Assembly: GCA_009691785.1 (NCBI GenBank)
Contig: SIAM01000015.1
Location: forward strand, 1 to 46,915
Direction: 5' to 3'
From: Phycisphaerales bacterium
GTDB lineage: Bacteria; Planctomycetota; Phycisphaerae; Phycisphaerales; SM1A02
DNA: 46,915 nt
Shown here: positions 26,121 to 34,268 of the stretch, one piece after another
Layout: each line of letters begins with the position of its first letter
Position numbering within the stretch: position 1 is the stretch's first letter
Notes under the pieces: model-generated
Databases searched by the model: none
What the model was told of the DNA's origin: nothing
Seen by the model: only the letters and a program-made list of their open reading frames with translations
Translations under genes and position numbers: made by a program

Positions 26121-26153
26121 ATGTTGAATTTCTGTGGGACTTGCGGAGGTGAG

Positions 26154-26159
26154 AGTCTA
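26154..26159 (-). promoter_or_regulatory. Possible local -10 box of nuoG
   Basis: TAGACT on the minus strand, 33 nt before the nuoG ATG and just after the U-tract of the upstream terminator. If real, nuoG would have its own promoter and the upstream structured RNA could be a separate transcript rather than a leader. Confidence 0.3.
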
Positions 26160-26165
26160 GTAAAC

Positions 26166-26202
26166 AAAAAAAAACGCGTCCGCGGGTTTAGCCACGGATA
26201 CG
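26166..26202 (-). terminator. Rho-independent terminator ahead of nuoG
   Basis: On the minus strand UCCGUGG (26198-26192) pairs with CCGCGGA (26185-26179) around a 6-nt loop, extended outward by three more pairs after one mismatch (26202-26200 with 26177-26175), and is followed directly by nine U (26174-26166). It ends 45 nt before the nuoG start codon. Confidence 0.85.
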
Positions 26203-26501
26203 TCGACGGGGGAGTGACTAGTTGCAGTTTTCTGAAGCCAAGTTGCCTGCGAATGGCTTGCATTGTCGGGCTAGCGACCAATGCGGCGCCAAACCATGGG
26301 ACAACTCAAACCTGCTCATGGCGTTTCCTTTCCCCTCAAATCCCTGCAATATTTGTTCCCAATTCCCACAATCGGCTCGCGCCAGACATGGCGATCGCCC
26401 TCTCTTTTCCCTCACCTCAATGTCGGATTCACTTGTTGGTGTTTCCAAGGACATATCCGCAGAAGAGCTGTAAGTGGTTGCATGCACGGCAACTAAAATT
26501 A
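26166..26501 (-). ncRNA. Candidate structured leader/attenuator RNA or sRNA upstream of nuoG
   Basis: No convincing gene fills 26121-26728. On the minus strand, 26462-26450 can pair over 13 contiguous bases (three G-U) with 26204-26192, closing an approximately 245-nt domain. The 3' strand of this helix contains the whole 5' arm of the terminator at 26166-26202, so the two are mutually exclusive. Inside the domain are a CGCCA/UGGCG hairpin with a 4-nt loop (26380-26393), a 9-bp hairpin with one bulged G (26260-26284) and an AAGCCA/UGGCUU stem (26235-26259). A possible -10 TAATTT lies at 26496-26501. I recognise no known riboswitch, 6S, SRP, RNase P or tmRNA core motif. Confidence 0.5.
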
Positions 26502-26540
26502 GTTATTTGTAGTTATCCGATCTTGCCCATGAAATGATTA

Positions 26541-26722
26541 GTTTGAAAGCCCAGTTCGAAAGCCCAGTTTGAAAGCCCAGTTCGAAAGCCCAGTTCGAAA
26601 GCCCAGTTCGAAAGCCCAGTTCGAAAGCCCAGTTCGAAAGCCCAGTTCGAAAGCCCAGTTTGACAGTCCAGTTTGACAGTCCAGTTTGAAAGCCCAGTTT
26701 GAAAGCCCAGTTTGAAAGTTTT
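26541..26722. repeat. 13-bp tandem repeat array, 13 full copies plus a degenerate copy
   Basis: Unit GTTCGAAAGCCCA or GTTTGAAAGCCCA on the plus strand repeats head to tail without spacers from 26541 to 26709; copies 10 and 11 read GTTTGACAGTCCA, and 26710-26722 is a decayed fourteenth copy. Copies 2 and 4-9 contain the palindrome TTCGAA. It starts 7 bp past the stop of the gene at 26729 and ends about 40 bp before the proposed nuoG leader. Because 13 is not a multiple of 3, the open frame that crosses it repeats in three phases and is unlikely to be coding. Confidence 0.95.
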
Positions 26723-26728
26723 CAAAGC

Positions 26729-27397
26729 CTAATTTTTGGCGGGCGATGTTTCCAGTTGCATGCGGATTTCTCCGGGCAACACTTCAATATCTTTCACCTG
26801 CACGCGGCGGCCGTCGGCAAGGCGAAACTGGGAACTGTTCAGCGATTCAAAGATGTCCGTGGGGACAAATGTGGAAATAATAAATGTTGGAATGGGCATG
26901 CAACCAATGGCAGCGGATGTGGGCGCAACATTCAATGTTTCAACAGTGCTGTTGTCTTTGGTGGTGGATTGCATCTTTGGCGTGAACTCAAGCACTCCCA
27001 CCGACCAGGAATTTTCCGCCGCTATGTCCATGTGATCCTCGCGGCAGCGCACTTGCACTTTACGGTTGCATTCTTGATCGCTTTTGCCTTGATGCTCCAG
27101 CCACTTGGGCAGGCGCGAGGTCAGCCATTCGTTCATGTCTTTTTCTGGAATACGAATAGACCACGCGGAATCTTGCCCGCGCACCTTGGTGAATTGCGCG
27201 GCAAGACCTTGCTCAAAATCCGCGCTGCGGCTTTCCATTTGCGCGTCGCTGGTGAATTGATGGTTGAACCATGAAGGCGAGCGCTTTGACAATACAAAAA
27301 CCGTCGCAAGAAAGCACAACAGCAAGGTGAATTTTACAATCCATCTGCGTCGACGAAGCGGCTTTGGAAATACTTCACTCTCGATCATGTTTGTCAT
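26729..27397 (-). CDS. Unknown single-span membrane-anchored protein
   Basis: Protein of 222 aa that I do not recognise. An Arg-rich N-terminus (PKPLRRRRW) precedes one membrane segment (about residues 21-36), giving a likely N-in topology with a periplasmic domain. The domain contains IRIPEKDMNEWLTSRLPKWL, a pattern seen in unassigned envelope proteins that fold on lipid-binding-type scaffolds, and ends with an IEVLPGEIRMQLE strand pair; the comparison is only an impression. It follows the FabF-like gene by 19 bp, so it is probably in the same transcript as the ketosynthase pair. The 13-bp repeat array lies immediately 3'. Confidence 0.7.
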   Translation of the reverse strand: MTNMIESEVFPKPLRRRRWIVKFTLLLCFLATVFVLSKRSPSWFNHQFTSDAQMESRSADFEQGLAAQFTKVRGQDSAWSIRIPEKDMNEWLTSRLPKWLEHQGKSDQECNRKVQVRCREDHMDIAAENSWSVGVLEFTPKMQSTTKDNSTVETLNVAPTSAAIGCMPIPTFIISTFVPTDIFESLNSSQFRLADGRRVQVKDIEVLPGEIRMQLETSPAKN

Positions 27398-27416
27398 GCA
27401 TCAACCCAGAAACAAC

Positions 27417-28742
27417 CTAACCAGCTTTGTAACGCGTGACCACAAGAGTATCATTTTGCCCGCCAAAGCCAAATGAATTGCTAATGCAAGTATCAACCGC
27501 GCATTTGCGCGCGACATTTGGAACATAGTCAAGGTCCAGTGCGGGATCTGGATCATTGTGATTGCGCGTGGGCGGCAACATTCCGTGCTGAATCGCAAGA
27601 ATGCATGTCATGAATTCCACCGCGCCCGCGGCGGCGATCAAGTGGCCCATCATGCTCTTAATGCTGCTCATTGGAATGTGCTTGGCGCGCTCGCCAAAAA
27701 CCACTTTCACGGCGCGCGTTTCAATGGAATCATTTTCCTTGGTGCCCGTGCCGTGCGCGCTGATGTAATGAATAAGCGGGCGCCCATCTGCACCAACGGC
27801 GGCGGGATCAATTTGGGCTTGTTGCAAAGCGGCGTTGATGGCGGCCGCGGCGCCGCGACCCTCGGGCTGAATGTCGGTGATGCGAAACGCGTCGGCGCTG
27901 GAACCGTAGCCAATCACTTCCGCAAGCGGCGTGGCGCCACGCGCAATTGCGTGCTCAAGTTTTTCAAGTATCACCATGCCGCTGCCCTCGCCCATGACAA
28001 AGCCGTCGCGGCTCATGCAAAATGGACGGCTTGCCATTGTTGGATCGCCTTTGAAAGTGCTCAACGCGGTCAGTCGATTGAAACCCGTCACGCCCAGCGG
28101 ATGAATCATGGTGTGTGTTCCACCCGACATCATGATGTCGGCGTCGCCGCGGCGGATCATGCTGAAGGCTTCGCCAATGGCCTGCGTGCTGGCGGCGCAG
28201 GCGGTTAAACAATTGGACGCGGGTCCGCGAATTCCAAACTCGCGCGCCAAGTGCGCCAGCGACATGTTTGGCTCTTGCTCTATTTCTTTCAAGGGCTCAA
28301 GACGCGCAAGCGCGGCCTTGGCCCAGCGCACACCGTCCACTTTTTGCGTGGTGGCGTCCCACGCGGAGATCAACGCGCCGGCGTAATTATCAAAGTCAAG
28401 AACGCCTTCACCGGCGCCCAAATACAGGCCAACGCGCCGCGGGTCCTTGGGCGGATGTGTGTGAAAACCAGCTTGATTCCAAGCTTGTCGCGCGGCGCCC
28501 AAGGCAAACTGCGCGTTCAGGGCCGTGGTGGCGTGGACCTTTGGATCGTTCAAGAATGTGCGGTAATCAAAGTCAGGTTTCACCTCGGCGGCGAATGAAG
28601 TTGGAAATGTGGCGGCCTTGAAATGCGTGATGGGCGCCATGCCGCTTTCAGAATTCATAAGGCGCTTCCACACACCGTCGACCGTGTGGCCAAGGCTGGT
28701 GACCCAACCCATGCCCGTGACAACCACGCGTGGCTCGCTCAT
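27417..28742 (-). CDS. Beta-ketoacyl-ACP synthase, FabF type (active)
   Basis: Decarboxylating Claisen condensing enzyme of the KAS II fold, 441 aa. The catalytic triad is intact: nucleophile Cys in NCLTACAASTQAIG, His in ISAHGTGTKENDSIE, and His in MMGHLIAAAGAVEF; the thiolase-fold glycine motif GFGGQNDTLVV is at the C-terminus. The start overlaps the stop of the upstream ketosynthase-like gene by 4 bp (ATGA), so the two subunits are translationally coupled and probably form a heterodimer. No acyl carrier protein, ketoreductase or malonyl transferase gene is adjacent, so whether it acts in fatty acid or specialised lipid/polyketide synthesis is open. Confidence 0.93.
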   Translation of the reverse strand: MSEPRVVVTGMGWVTSLGHTVDGVWKRLMNSESGMAPITHFKAATFPTSFAAEVKPDFDYRTFLNDPKVHATTALNAQFALGAARQAWNQAGFHTHPPKDPRRVGLYLGAGEGVLDFDNYAGALISAWDATTQKVDGVRWAKAALARLEPLKEIEQEPNMSLAHLAREFGIRGPASNCLTACAASTQAIGEAFSMIRRGDADIMMSGGTHTMIHPLGVTGFNRLTALSTFKGDPTMASRPFCMSRDGFVMGEGSGMVILEKLEHAIARGATPLAEVIGYGSSADAFRITDIQPEGRGAAAAINAALQQAQIDPAAVGADGRPLIHYISAHGTGTKENDSIETRAVKVVFGERAKHIPMSSIKSMMGHLIAAAGAVEFMTCILAIQHGMLPPTRNHNDPDPALDLDYVPNVARKCAVDTCISNSFGFGGQNDTLVVTRYKAG

Positions 28743-30085
28743 GAAATCCTCCGCAGAACAATGGCGGCATTTTGTCCGCCCAAACTTGTGGTGGTGACAA
28801 CGATGGTGTTCAACACCGCGTCGCGCGCGCCAATGCTGGCGCCGTCAACGCCGCCAACACTTTCGCCGCTCTTGCCACCTTGAATGCGCGCCGGCAATTG
28901 TTGCGCGCGCAAACATTGCACCGCAACGCTGGCGGCGATTGCGCCAAAACCAGCGCCGCAATTTCCAGTGACCGTTGAAATGGTGACCAATGGAATTTTT
29001 GAAACGCGCTCGCCAAAAACTTTCCGCAAGCCCGCGGCTTCGCTGGCGTCAATGTCCGGCACTCCGCAACCAAAGGGAACAATCGCGTCCACATCGGCGG
29101 GCTTCACGCCGGCCTCTTGCAGCGCGCACTCAATGGCCTGCGCAATTCCAGCGCCATCCGCCTCGACGCCAATGCCAACGGTGTCTTGGCAAAAACTTTG
29201 ACTGGCGCCAAAACCAGCCAATTCAACCTGAATTTTGGCGCCACGGGCGCGCGCGCTTTCCAATTCTTCAAGCACCAAAATGGCGCCGCCCTCGCCAGCC
29301 ATGCCACCAGTCGCGCTGGGATGAAATGGACGAATAATGGTCGATGGATCGTCGCCAAGCGACGCCGTGGCCAAGCGCTTGGAATAAAATTGGCGCAGCA
29401 CGCCCATCAAGTTCACTTTGCTTTCAACGCCACCCGACAAGCAGCAGTCGGCGGCAGCGCGACCAATCACGCGCATGCTTTCGCCAATGGACAACAAGGC
29501 GCTGGCCTCGCCGCAGGTGATGGTGTTGGATGGACCTTGGCAATCATGAATAATGGAGACATGCGACGCCAACATGTTGGGCAAATATTTCAACATCCAC
29601 AGCGGCGTGATATTGTTCATTCCGCCGGAACCCCAGGCACTCAAATCAATTTCTCCATCGGCGGTTTGACTGGACGCGAACGCCACGGTCAATTCATTTT
29701 CCTCCGCAGCAATTGAACCCGCGCCAATCTGACAACCCATTCGATTGGCAGGCAGTGTGATTTTGCCATCGGCGGCTTCATGCGACTTGGTGACAAGTCC
29801 CGAGTCATTCACGGCTTCATGCGCCGCGGCAACAGCAAGTTCAATGTCGCGCGCCATGACCTTGGTGGCTTTGCGGTAACTCTTGGGAACAAATTGCTTA
29901 ATGTCCAACTGATCCGCGGCCAACTGCGCCACGAACGGACAGGAAAAACCGCTCATGTCGAATGTGTGGCACAACTTGGCGCCAGATTGCCCAGAAATCA
30001 GGGCATTCCATATAGATTCCGTGCCAACGCCCACCGCGGAAGTGGTGCCAATTCCAGTGATGACAACGCGGCGTTTTTGGGGCAT
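28739..30085 (-). CDS. Ketosynthase-like protein lacking the catalytic triad (chain-length-factor-like)
   Basis: Thiolase-fold protein of 448 aa, clearly homologous to FabF (RRVVITGIGTTSAVGVG, GPSNTIT, MAGEGGAILVLEELESA, TTTSLGGQNAAIVL). Aligning GPSNTITCGEASALLSIG with the FabF GPSISIATACTSGVHNIG block places Glu193 where the nucleophile Cys should be; the first catalytic His is replaced by Phe338 (PFGCGVPDID) and the second by Asn375 (TGNCGAGFG). This resembles KS-beta/chain-length factors of type II polyketide systems, which have Gln at the Cys site. The ATG at 30085 is supported by a consensus TATAAT 10 nt upstream and family length; the frame runs to 30148 without similarity. Coupled to the active FabF by ATGA. 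Confidence 0.9.
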   Translation of the reverse strand: MPQKRRVVITGIGTTSAVGVGTESIWNALISGQSGAKLCHTFDMSGFSCPFVAQLAADQLDIKQFVPKSYRKATKVMARDIELAVAAAHEAVNDSGLVTKSHEAADGKITLPANRMGCQIGAGSIAAEENELTVAFASSQTADGEIDLSAWGSGGMNNITPLWMLKYLPNMLASHVSIIHDCQGPSNTITCGEASALLSIGESMRVIGRAAADCCLSGGVESKVNLMGVLRQFYSKRLATASLGDDPSTIIRPFHPSATGGMAGEGGAILVLEELESARARGAKIQVELAGFGASQSFCQDTVGIGVEADGAGIAQAIECALQEAGVKPADVDAIVPFGCGVPDIDASEAAGLRKVFGERVSKIPLVTISTVTGNCGAGFGAIAASVAVQCLRAQQLPARIQGGKSGESVGGVDGASIGARDAVLNTIVVTTTSLGGQNAAIVLRRIS

Positions 30086-30095
30086 GAAGTGGCGG

Positions 30096-30101
30096 ATTAT
30101 A
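30096..30101 (-). promoter_or_regulatory. Consensus -10 box of the ketosynthase operon
   Basis: A perfect TATAAT on the minus strand, 10 nt before the ATG at 30085; little or no leader and no ribosome-binding site. No clear -35 box at 17 bp. Confidence 0.55.
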
Positions 30102-30169
30102 ACCGAATTGCGCAATGAGGGTTGGTGCTTGCGTTGAATGTGGAGCAAATCTATGGAGAAGTGGACCAG

Positions 30170-31543
30170 TTAGTGGTCTAGTCGGCGCGCCACCAACATG
30201 GCCATCTCCAACGATTGCTCGTAATTCAAACGCGGATCCACTCGGCTGCGATAGGTCTGCATCAATTGATTGTCGCTTAAACCGCGCGCTCCACCAGTGC
30301 ACTCGGTGACATTCTCGCCGGTCAATTCAAAGTGCACTCCACCAAGCACGCTTGATTTCTGTTTGTGAATTTCAAACGATTGCTCAATCTCTGTCAGAAT
30401 GTGCGCGAACTTTCGTGTCTTCACTTTGGCGCCGGCTTGCGGACCGCTGTTCAGTGTGACGGTCTGCGTGTTGCCATGCATTGGATCGCATACCCACAGA
30501 ACGCGCGCCTTACTTTTGGCCACGGCGTCAATAAGCGCGGGCAAACATTTTGCAATTTCATGCGTGCCAAATCTATGAATAAGCGTAAGCCGACCAGGTT
30601 CATTGGTTGGATTCAACGCGTGAATAATTTCAAGCAGCGTGCTTTCCTTGGTGCCCGAACCAACTTTCACGCCGATTGGATTTTGTATGCCACGGAAAAA
30701 TTCAATGTGCGCGTTGCCAGGCACCGCGGTGCGATAGCCAATCCAAGGCATGTGCGCGGAAAGATCCCACCAACCTTGGCGATGGGGAACTTGCCGCGTC
30801 TGCGCCTGTTCATATGGAAGCACCAGACCTTCGTGGCTGGTGAAAAAATCCACGCGGCGCATTTCATGCACGGGCGCGCCGGCGAGCGTTTCCATAAATC
30901 GCAGGCTTTGCCCTATTTCCCGCGTCATTTTCTGATATTCGTCGCGCAAAGGACTGTGCTTCACAAAATCCAAATCCCAATATTCCGGATGGTGCAAATC
31001 AGCGAAGCCACCGTCCACAAGCGAGCGGATGAAATTTAGCGTGAGCGCGGAGCGGCTATAGGCGTCGATCAAACGGTGCGGATCTGGCGTGCGTGAGTGC
31101 TCATGAAACTCCAGGCCGTTGACCAGGTCGCCGCGGTAGGAATCCAATTTCAAATCGCCGCGGGTTTCAAAGTCATCGCTGCGCGGCTTGGCGTATTGAC
31201 CCGCGAAGCGCCCCACGCGAATCACGGGGCGGCCGCCACCATGCGTCAACACCAAACTCATCTGCAACAGAATTTTTAGTTTGGCCGCAATGATGGAACT
31301 GCGGCACTCGTCGAACATTTCCGCGCAGTCGCCCCCCTGCAATAAAAATCGCTTGCCCTCCGCGGCGTCGGCAATTTGCGACTTCAACGATTCAATTTCC
31401 CAACTGGTCACCAGTGGCGGTAACTGCGACAACTCCGTCAACGCGTGTTCAAGAGCCCTGTCATTGGTGTAGCGCGGCTGCTGATCGGCGGGAAAGTTTT
31501 TCCAACTCTCTGGCTTCCAAGAATTGTTGTGGGCGGTAGCCAT
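30170..31543 (-). CDS. 3-deoxy-7-phosphoheptulonate (DAHP) synthase, class II
   Basis: First enzyme of the shikimate pathway, joining phosphoenolpyruvate and erythrose-4-phosphate. The 457-aa protein is of the plant/Mycobacterium type II family: LLQGGDCAEMFDE holds the metal-ligand Cys, and RVGRFAGQYAKPRS, LIHRFGTHEIA, VLWVCDPMHGNT and LGGVHFELTGENVTEC are its other hallmarks. The usual type II N-terminal extension that mediates feedback regulation in mycobacteria is short. It starts 28 bp downstream of tRNA-Leu on the same strand with no terminator between them, so it may be processed from a tRNA-DAHP synthase transcript. No ribosome-binding site is seen. Confidence 0.96.
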   Translation of the reverse strand: MATAHNNSWKPESWKNFPADQQPRYTNDRALEHALTELSQLPPLVTSWEIESLKSQIADAAEGKRFLLQGGDCAEMFDECRSSIIAAKLKILLQMSLVLTHGGGRPVIRVGRFAGQYAKPRSDDFETRGDLKLDSYRGDLVNGLEFHEHSRTPDPHRLIDAYSRSALTLNFIRSLVDGGFADLHHPEYWDLDFVKHSPLRDEYQKMTREIGQSLRFMETLAGAPVHEMRRVDFFTSHEGLVLPYEQAQTRQVPHRQGWWDLSAHMPWIGYRTAVPGNAHIEFFRGIQNPIGVKVGSGTKESTLLEIIHALNPTNEPGRLTLIHRFGTHEIAKCLPALIDAVAKSKARVLWVCDPMHGNTQTVTLNSGPQAGAKVKTRKFAHILTEIEQSFEIHKQKSSVLGGVHFELTGENVTECTGGARGLSDNQLMQTYRSRVDPRLNYEQSLEMAMLVARRLDH

Positions 31544-31571
31544 GTTTTTATTTCAGCAACCATTCATTCAA

Positions 31572-31655
<84 letters not shown>

Positions 31656-31671
31656 GGCGAATGAGTTTCGA

Positions 31672-31680
31672 ATCCTATCA
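31672..31680 (-). promoter_or_regulatory. Putative extended -10 promoter of tRNA-Leu
   Basis: Minus-strand TGATAGGAT fits the extended -10 pattern TGnTANNNT; its 3' end is 16 nt from the mature 5' end of the tRNA, leaving room for a short RNase P-removed leader. Confidence 0.45.
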
Positions 31681-31777
31681 CCGCTTCTTGCCGCCGCTTA
31701 ATGCCAATCTTGACGATAGCATTGATATTGTGTTTGCTTCGCACAACTACAGCCCCTTTCATCGGCAGAATTAATCT

Positions 31778-32416
31778 ATGAGCCTAAGTCATAATGCGTC
31801 GCTTCAACTCGCCCCGCTCTTCGAAAGAATTGTTTTAGCGGTAATTGTTCTTCCCTTGGGTTATGTCTCTATTTTTCGCACCTCTCCTTTCACCAACGAG
31901 GAAGTAGCGCGCATTGAGTCCATGGGCACGCCCGTGAAGATGATGGAAAATTCCGTGGAGAAAATAAAGTCCGTCGCATGGCGTGTGGAATCTCCCAGCG
32001 CCGCGGCAAATGAAGATGGCGACAAAAAGGATGCCTCAGAGAAATCATGCACGGACGGCACCGAAATGCGCAACCTGAATCAGTTCATTCTGCGGCTGGA
32101 TGATTCTAAAGTGCCACAACCGCTGATCGTTGGCTGGGTCTGCGCCATCGCAGAATTGGTTGGTGGAATTATTTTGCTGGCTGGTTTGTTCACGCGTTGG
32201 TTTGCCCTGTTACTTTTTATAGCTAGTGGCTTGCATATTTGGCTTATGACATGGCCGCAACTGCGCGCCGCCTTGCCTTGGGATTGGCGCGTGGAGACAA
32301 TGCACGAATTCTCCACCGCTTTGACGGCGGTATTGTTGTCCCTCAGTTTGTTATTGACTGGCGCGGGTCGCTTCTCGCTTGACCGACTTCTTTTCGCCAA
32401 GCACGACGCGGATTGA
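31778..32416 (+). CDS. DoxX-like membrane protein
   Basis: Integral membrane protein of 212 aa with four predicted helices: one near residues 14-32, then a charged 80-residue insert (about 40-110), and three in the C-terminal half. The segment AELVGGIILLAGLFTRWFALLLF matches the DoxX/SURF4-like core. DoxX proteins are linked to redox or thiosulfate metabolism and to membrane sulfur handling, but no function follows from this context. The large hydrophilic insert after the first helix is atypical. It heads the plus-strand operon; the VWA gene begins 4 bp after its stop. An imperfect CAGAAT box lies 6 nt before the ATG. Confidence 0.75.
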   Translation: MSLSHNASLQLAPLFERIVLAVIVLPLGYVSIFRTSPFTNEEVARIESMGTPVKMMENSVEKIKSVAWRVESPSAAANEDGDKKDASEKSCTDGTEMRNLNQFILRLDDSKVPQPLIVGWVCAIAELVGGIILLAGLFTRWFALLLFIASGLHIWLMTWPQLRAALPWDWRVETMHEFSTALTAVLLSLSLLLTGAGRFSLDRLLFAKHDAD

Positions 32417-32420
32417 ACAC

Positions 32421-33482
32421 ATGGAAACACCGATTGCGAATCACGACCTCAACAAGGGCGGCACAAACTCCCTAAGCATGGCGCAAGCAATTCGAAAGTT
32501 TGGGGGCCGGCCGCTTGAAAGCCCTTCATTTTACAGTATTTTAGCGTGGATAGCTTCATTAAGCGCGCATGGAATTGTGGCGGGATTGGTCATTGCCGCA
32601 GCCGCAACCGCGGTTGAATTTGCGCGCAAGCCGGTGGTGCCACCAACGCTTGTTCTTGATTTTGAGCGTCCGGTGTACGCGCCTACGGTTGATCTTGTGG
32701 CTGAATCCCTAGCCAGCGGCGCAACTGATTTCCGCCATGCGGCCAAACTTCCTTCGACTTCGGAGGCGAGCGACACATCCCTGACACAATCGCAAACATT
32801 GAAAAGCTCCGCCGAACAGGCGTTGATTGCCGTGCGACAATTACAAGCGCCGCGGTCGTTGGCGGCGTACGAGTTTGGAAAATTCAGCGACAACCCAACC
32901 TCCGTCACAATTAATTTTGCGGGACTGAAAGCCAGCAACGCACGGCGCGTGGTGTATGTGGTGGACGCTAGTGGAAGTTTGGTTGGAACGTTTCCGCTGA
33001 TCATTGAGGAACTTCGGAAAAGTTTGCGGCGACTAGATCCGCGCCAAAGCTTTGGCGTTATTTTTTTCCAGCGCGGCGAGGCGATCACTGTTCCCCCTGG
33101 CGGCAATTTGCAATCCGCCACACCTGAACGAGTGAGCGAGACCATGAAATGGATCGAGTCCAAAATGATTCCGTCAGGACGATCCAATCCCATTGTGGCC
33201 TTTGAGGCGGCTATGGCCATGCACCCGGAAATTATTTTCCTGCTGTCTTCGGACATCACTGGCGCGGGCGAATTTGAAATGTCAGAGTTGGCTCTTCTTG
33301 CGGCACTTGAGCGCTTAAATCCTGTTGATTCCGCAACCGGTCGGCGCCTGACTCGCGTGCAATGCATTCAATTTCTTGATCCCGATCCACTTGGAACGTT
33401 GCAACGAATTGCTAAGGACCATGGTGGCGAAAATGGTTTCATTAACATCACACGACAGGACCTTGGTCTTGATAACCGTTAG
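32421..33482 (+). CDS. Membrane-anchored VWA-domain protein with TonB-like N-terminus
   Basis: Protein of 353 aa. A cytoplasmic N-terminal stretch (about 35 residues) precedes one membrane helix (about 40-62), then a Pro/Ala-rich segment resembling the start of the TonB periplasmic region, and a von Willebrand factor A domain from about residue 170. Its MIDAS motif is intact as VVDASGS (D182, S184, S186). Later landmarks are SNPIVAFEAAMAMHPEIIFLLSSDITGAG. The ATG at 32421 is chosen by position 4 bp after the DoxX-like stop; the frame is open further upstream within that gene. It precedes ExbB/ExbD-like genes, so it may be the load-bearing or ligand-binding component of their complex (inference). 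Confidence 0.85.
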   Translation: METPIANHDLNKGGTNSLSMAQAIRKFGGRPLESPSFYSILAWIASLSAHGIVAGLVIAAAATAVEFARKPVVPPTLVLDFERPVYAPTVDLVAESLASGATDFRHAAKLPSTSEASDTSLTQSQTLKSSAEQALIAVRQLQAPRSLAAYEFGKFSDNPTSVTINFAGLKASNARRVVYVVDASGSLVGTFPLIIEELRKSLRRLDPRQSFGVIFFQRGEAITVPPGGNLQSATPERVSETMKWIESKMIPSGRSNPIVAFEAAMAMHPEIIFLLSSDITGAGEFEMSELALLAALERLNPVDSATGRRLTRVQCIQFLDPDPLGTLQRIAKDHGGENGFINITRQDLGLDNR

Positions 33483-33491
33483 GAACTTATT

Positions 33492-34268
33492 ATGAAAAAA
33501 AATCTGGCCATATTCGTTCTAGCACCGCTTGTTCCAACAACCCATACATTGGCGGAGGGCTATGGAAATATTTTCTTTGTGACCATGGAAACCTCGGTGA
33601 ATGGCACAAGCCACATTGAGTGGATTGGAAGCAGCATGATTTGGCTTTTAATTTTGCTGAGCGTGGTGAATGTGTCCTTGATTTCAACTTTGTGGACGCG
33701 CAATCAGCGACGACGTATTCTGCCAGAGCAATTCGCGGAGGAGATGGAGCGATTGCTTGAAGGTGGCGAGCATTTAGAAGTGGTTGAATTGTCTGCAGTC
33801 GAAGCTAGCGACTACAGTAAAATTTTAAGCGCCGCATTGCGTCAAGCGCATGCGGGACATTCCAGTATGTTGCGCGCCGCCGAACAAACGGGTGAAGAGG
33901 TTGCGGTGAAAAGATTTCGCACTTTGGAAACCTTGAATGTGCTTGGTCAAGTCAGTCCAATGATTGGTCTATTTGGCACTGTTTATGGCATGATTGTGGC
34001 ATTTCAGGCCATTGCCCACACTGGCGGAACCGCTGACCCCGTGACATTGGCTTCTGGAATTGGCACGGCGTTGGTCACCACATTTTGGGGACTGCTCATT
34101 GCTATTCCCGCATTGACGGCGTACGCCGCCATACGCAACAATGTGGACGCCGCCACGCTTGAATCCGTGCGCCGCGTTGAAACTTCTATCAGTCGATTTG
34201 CCACGCCGCACGCGCGCGGCAACTCAAGCATGGGTCAACGCGCCGCGCACTTGGAGTCGGCCACATGA
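33492..34268 (+). CDS. ExbB/TolQ/MotA-family proton channel subunit
   Basis: Inner-membrane stator-type subunit of 258 aa that conducts protons with ExbD/TolR. It has an N-terminal hydrophobic segment that may be a cleavable signal, a helix at about 48-68, and the conserved pair of helices SPMIGLFGTVYGMIVAF and SGIGTALVTTFWGLLIAIPALTAYA, including the pore Thr residues in the second. The cytoplasmic loop (about 72-150) between them is typical. It overlaps the next ExbD gene by ATGA. Context with a VWA protein, two ExbD proteins and a TPR protein sets it apart from classical exbBD-tonB and tolQR operons. Confidence 0.93.
   Translation: MKKNLAIFVLAPLVPTTHTLAEGYGNIFFVTMETSVNGTSHIEWIGSSMIWLLILLSVVNVSLISTLWTRNQRRRILPEQFAEEMERLLEGGEHLEVVELSAVEASDYSKILSAALRQAHAGHSSMLRAAEQTGEEVAVKRFRTLETLNVLGQVSPMIGLFGTVYGMIVAFQAIAHTGGTADPVTLASGIGTALVTTFWGLLIAIPALTAYAAIRNNVDAATLESVRRVETSISRFATPHARGNSSMGQRAAHLESAT

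Noticed and set aside
26390-26399. GGCGATCGCC palindrome resembling the cyanobacterial HIP1 octamer
   Set aside because: A single occurrence noticed; no sign of genome-wide over-representation within this window.
26218-26487. 89-codon minus-strand open frame inside the nuoG upstream region
   Set aside because: No family similarity, composition unlike neighbours, and it coincides with the proposed structured RNA; at best a leader peptide, so not listed as a gene.
26541-26722. Possible CRISPR array
   Set aside because: Units are contiguous 13-mers without unique spacers and no cas genes are nearby.
26513-26725. 70-codon minus-strand open frame across the 13-bp repeats
   Set aside because: Its openness is a by-product of the repeat sequence, with the unit read in three phases; no start context or similarity.
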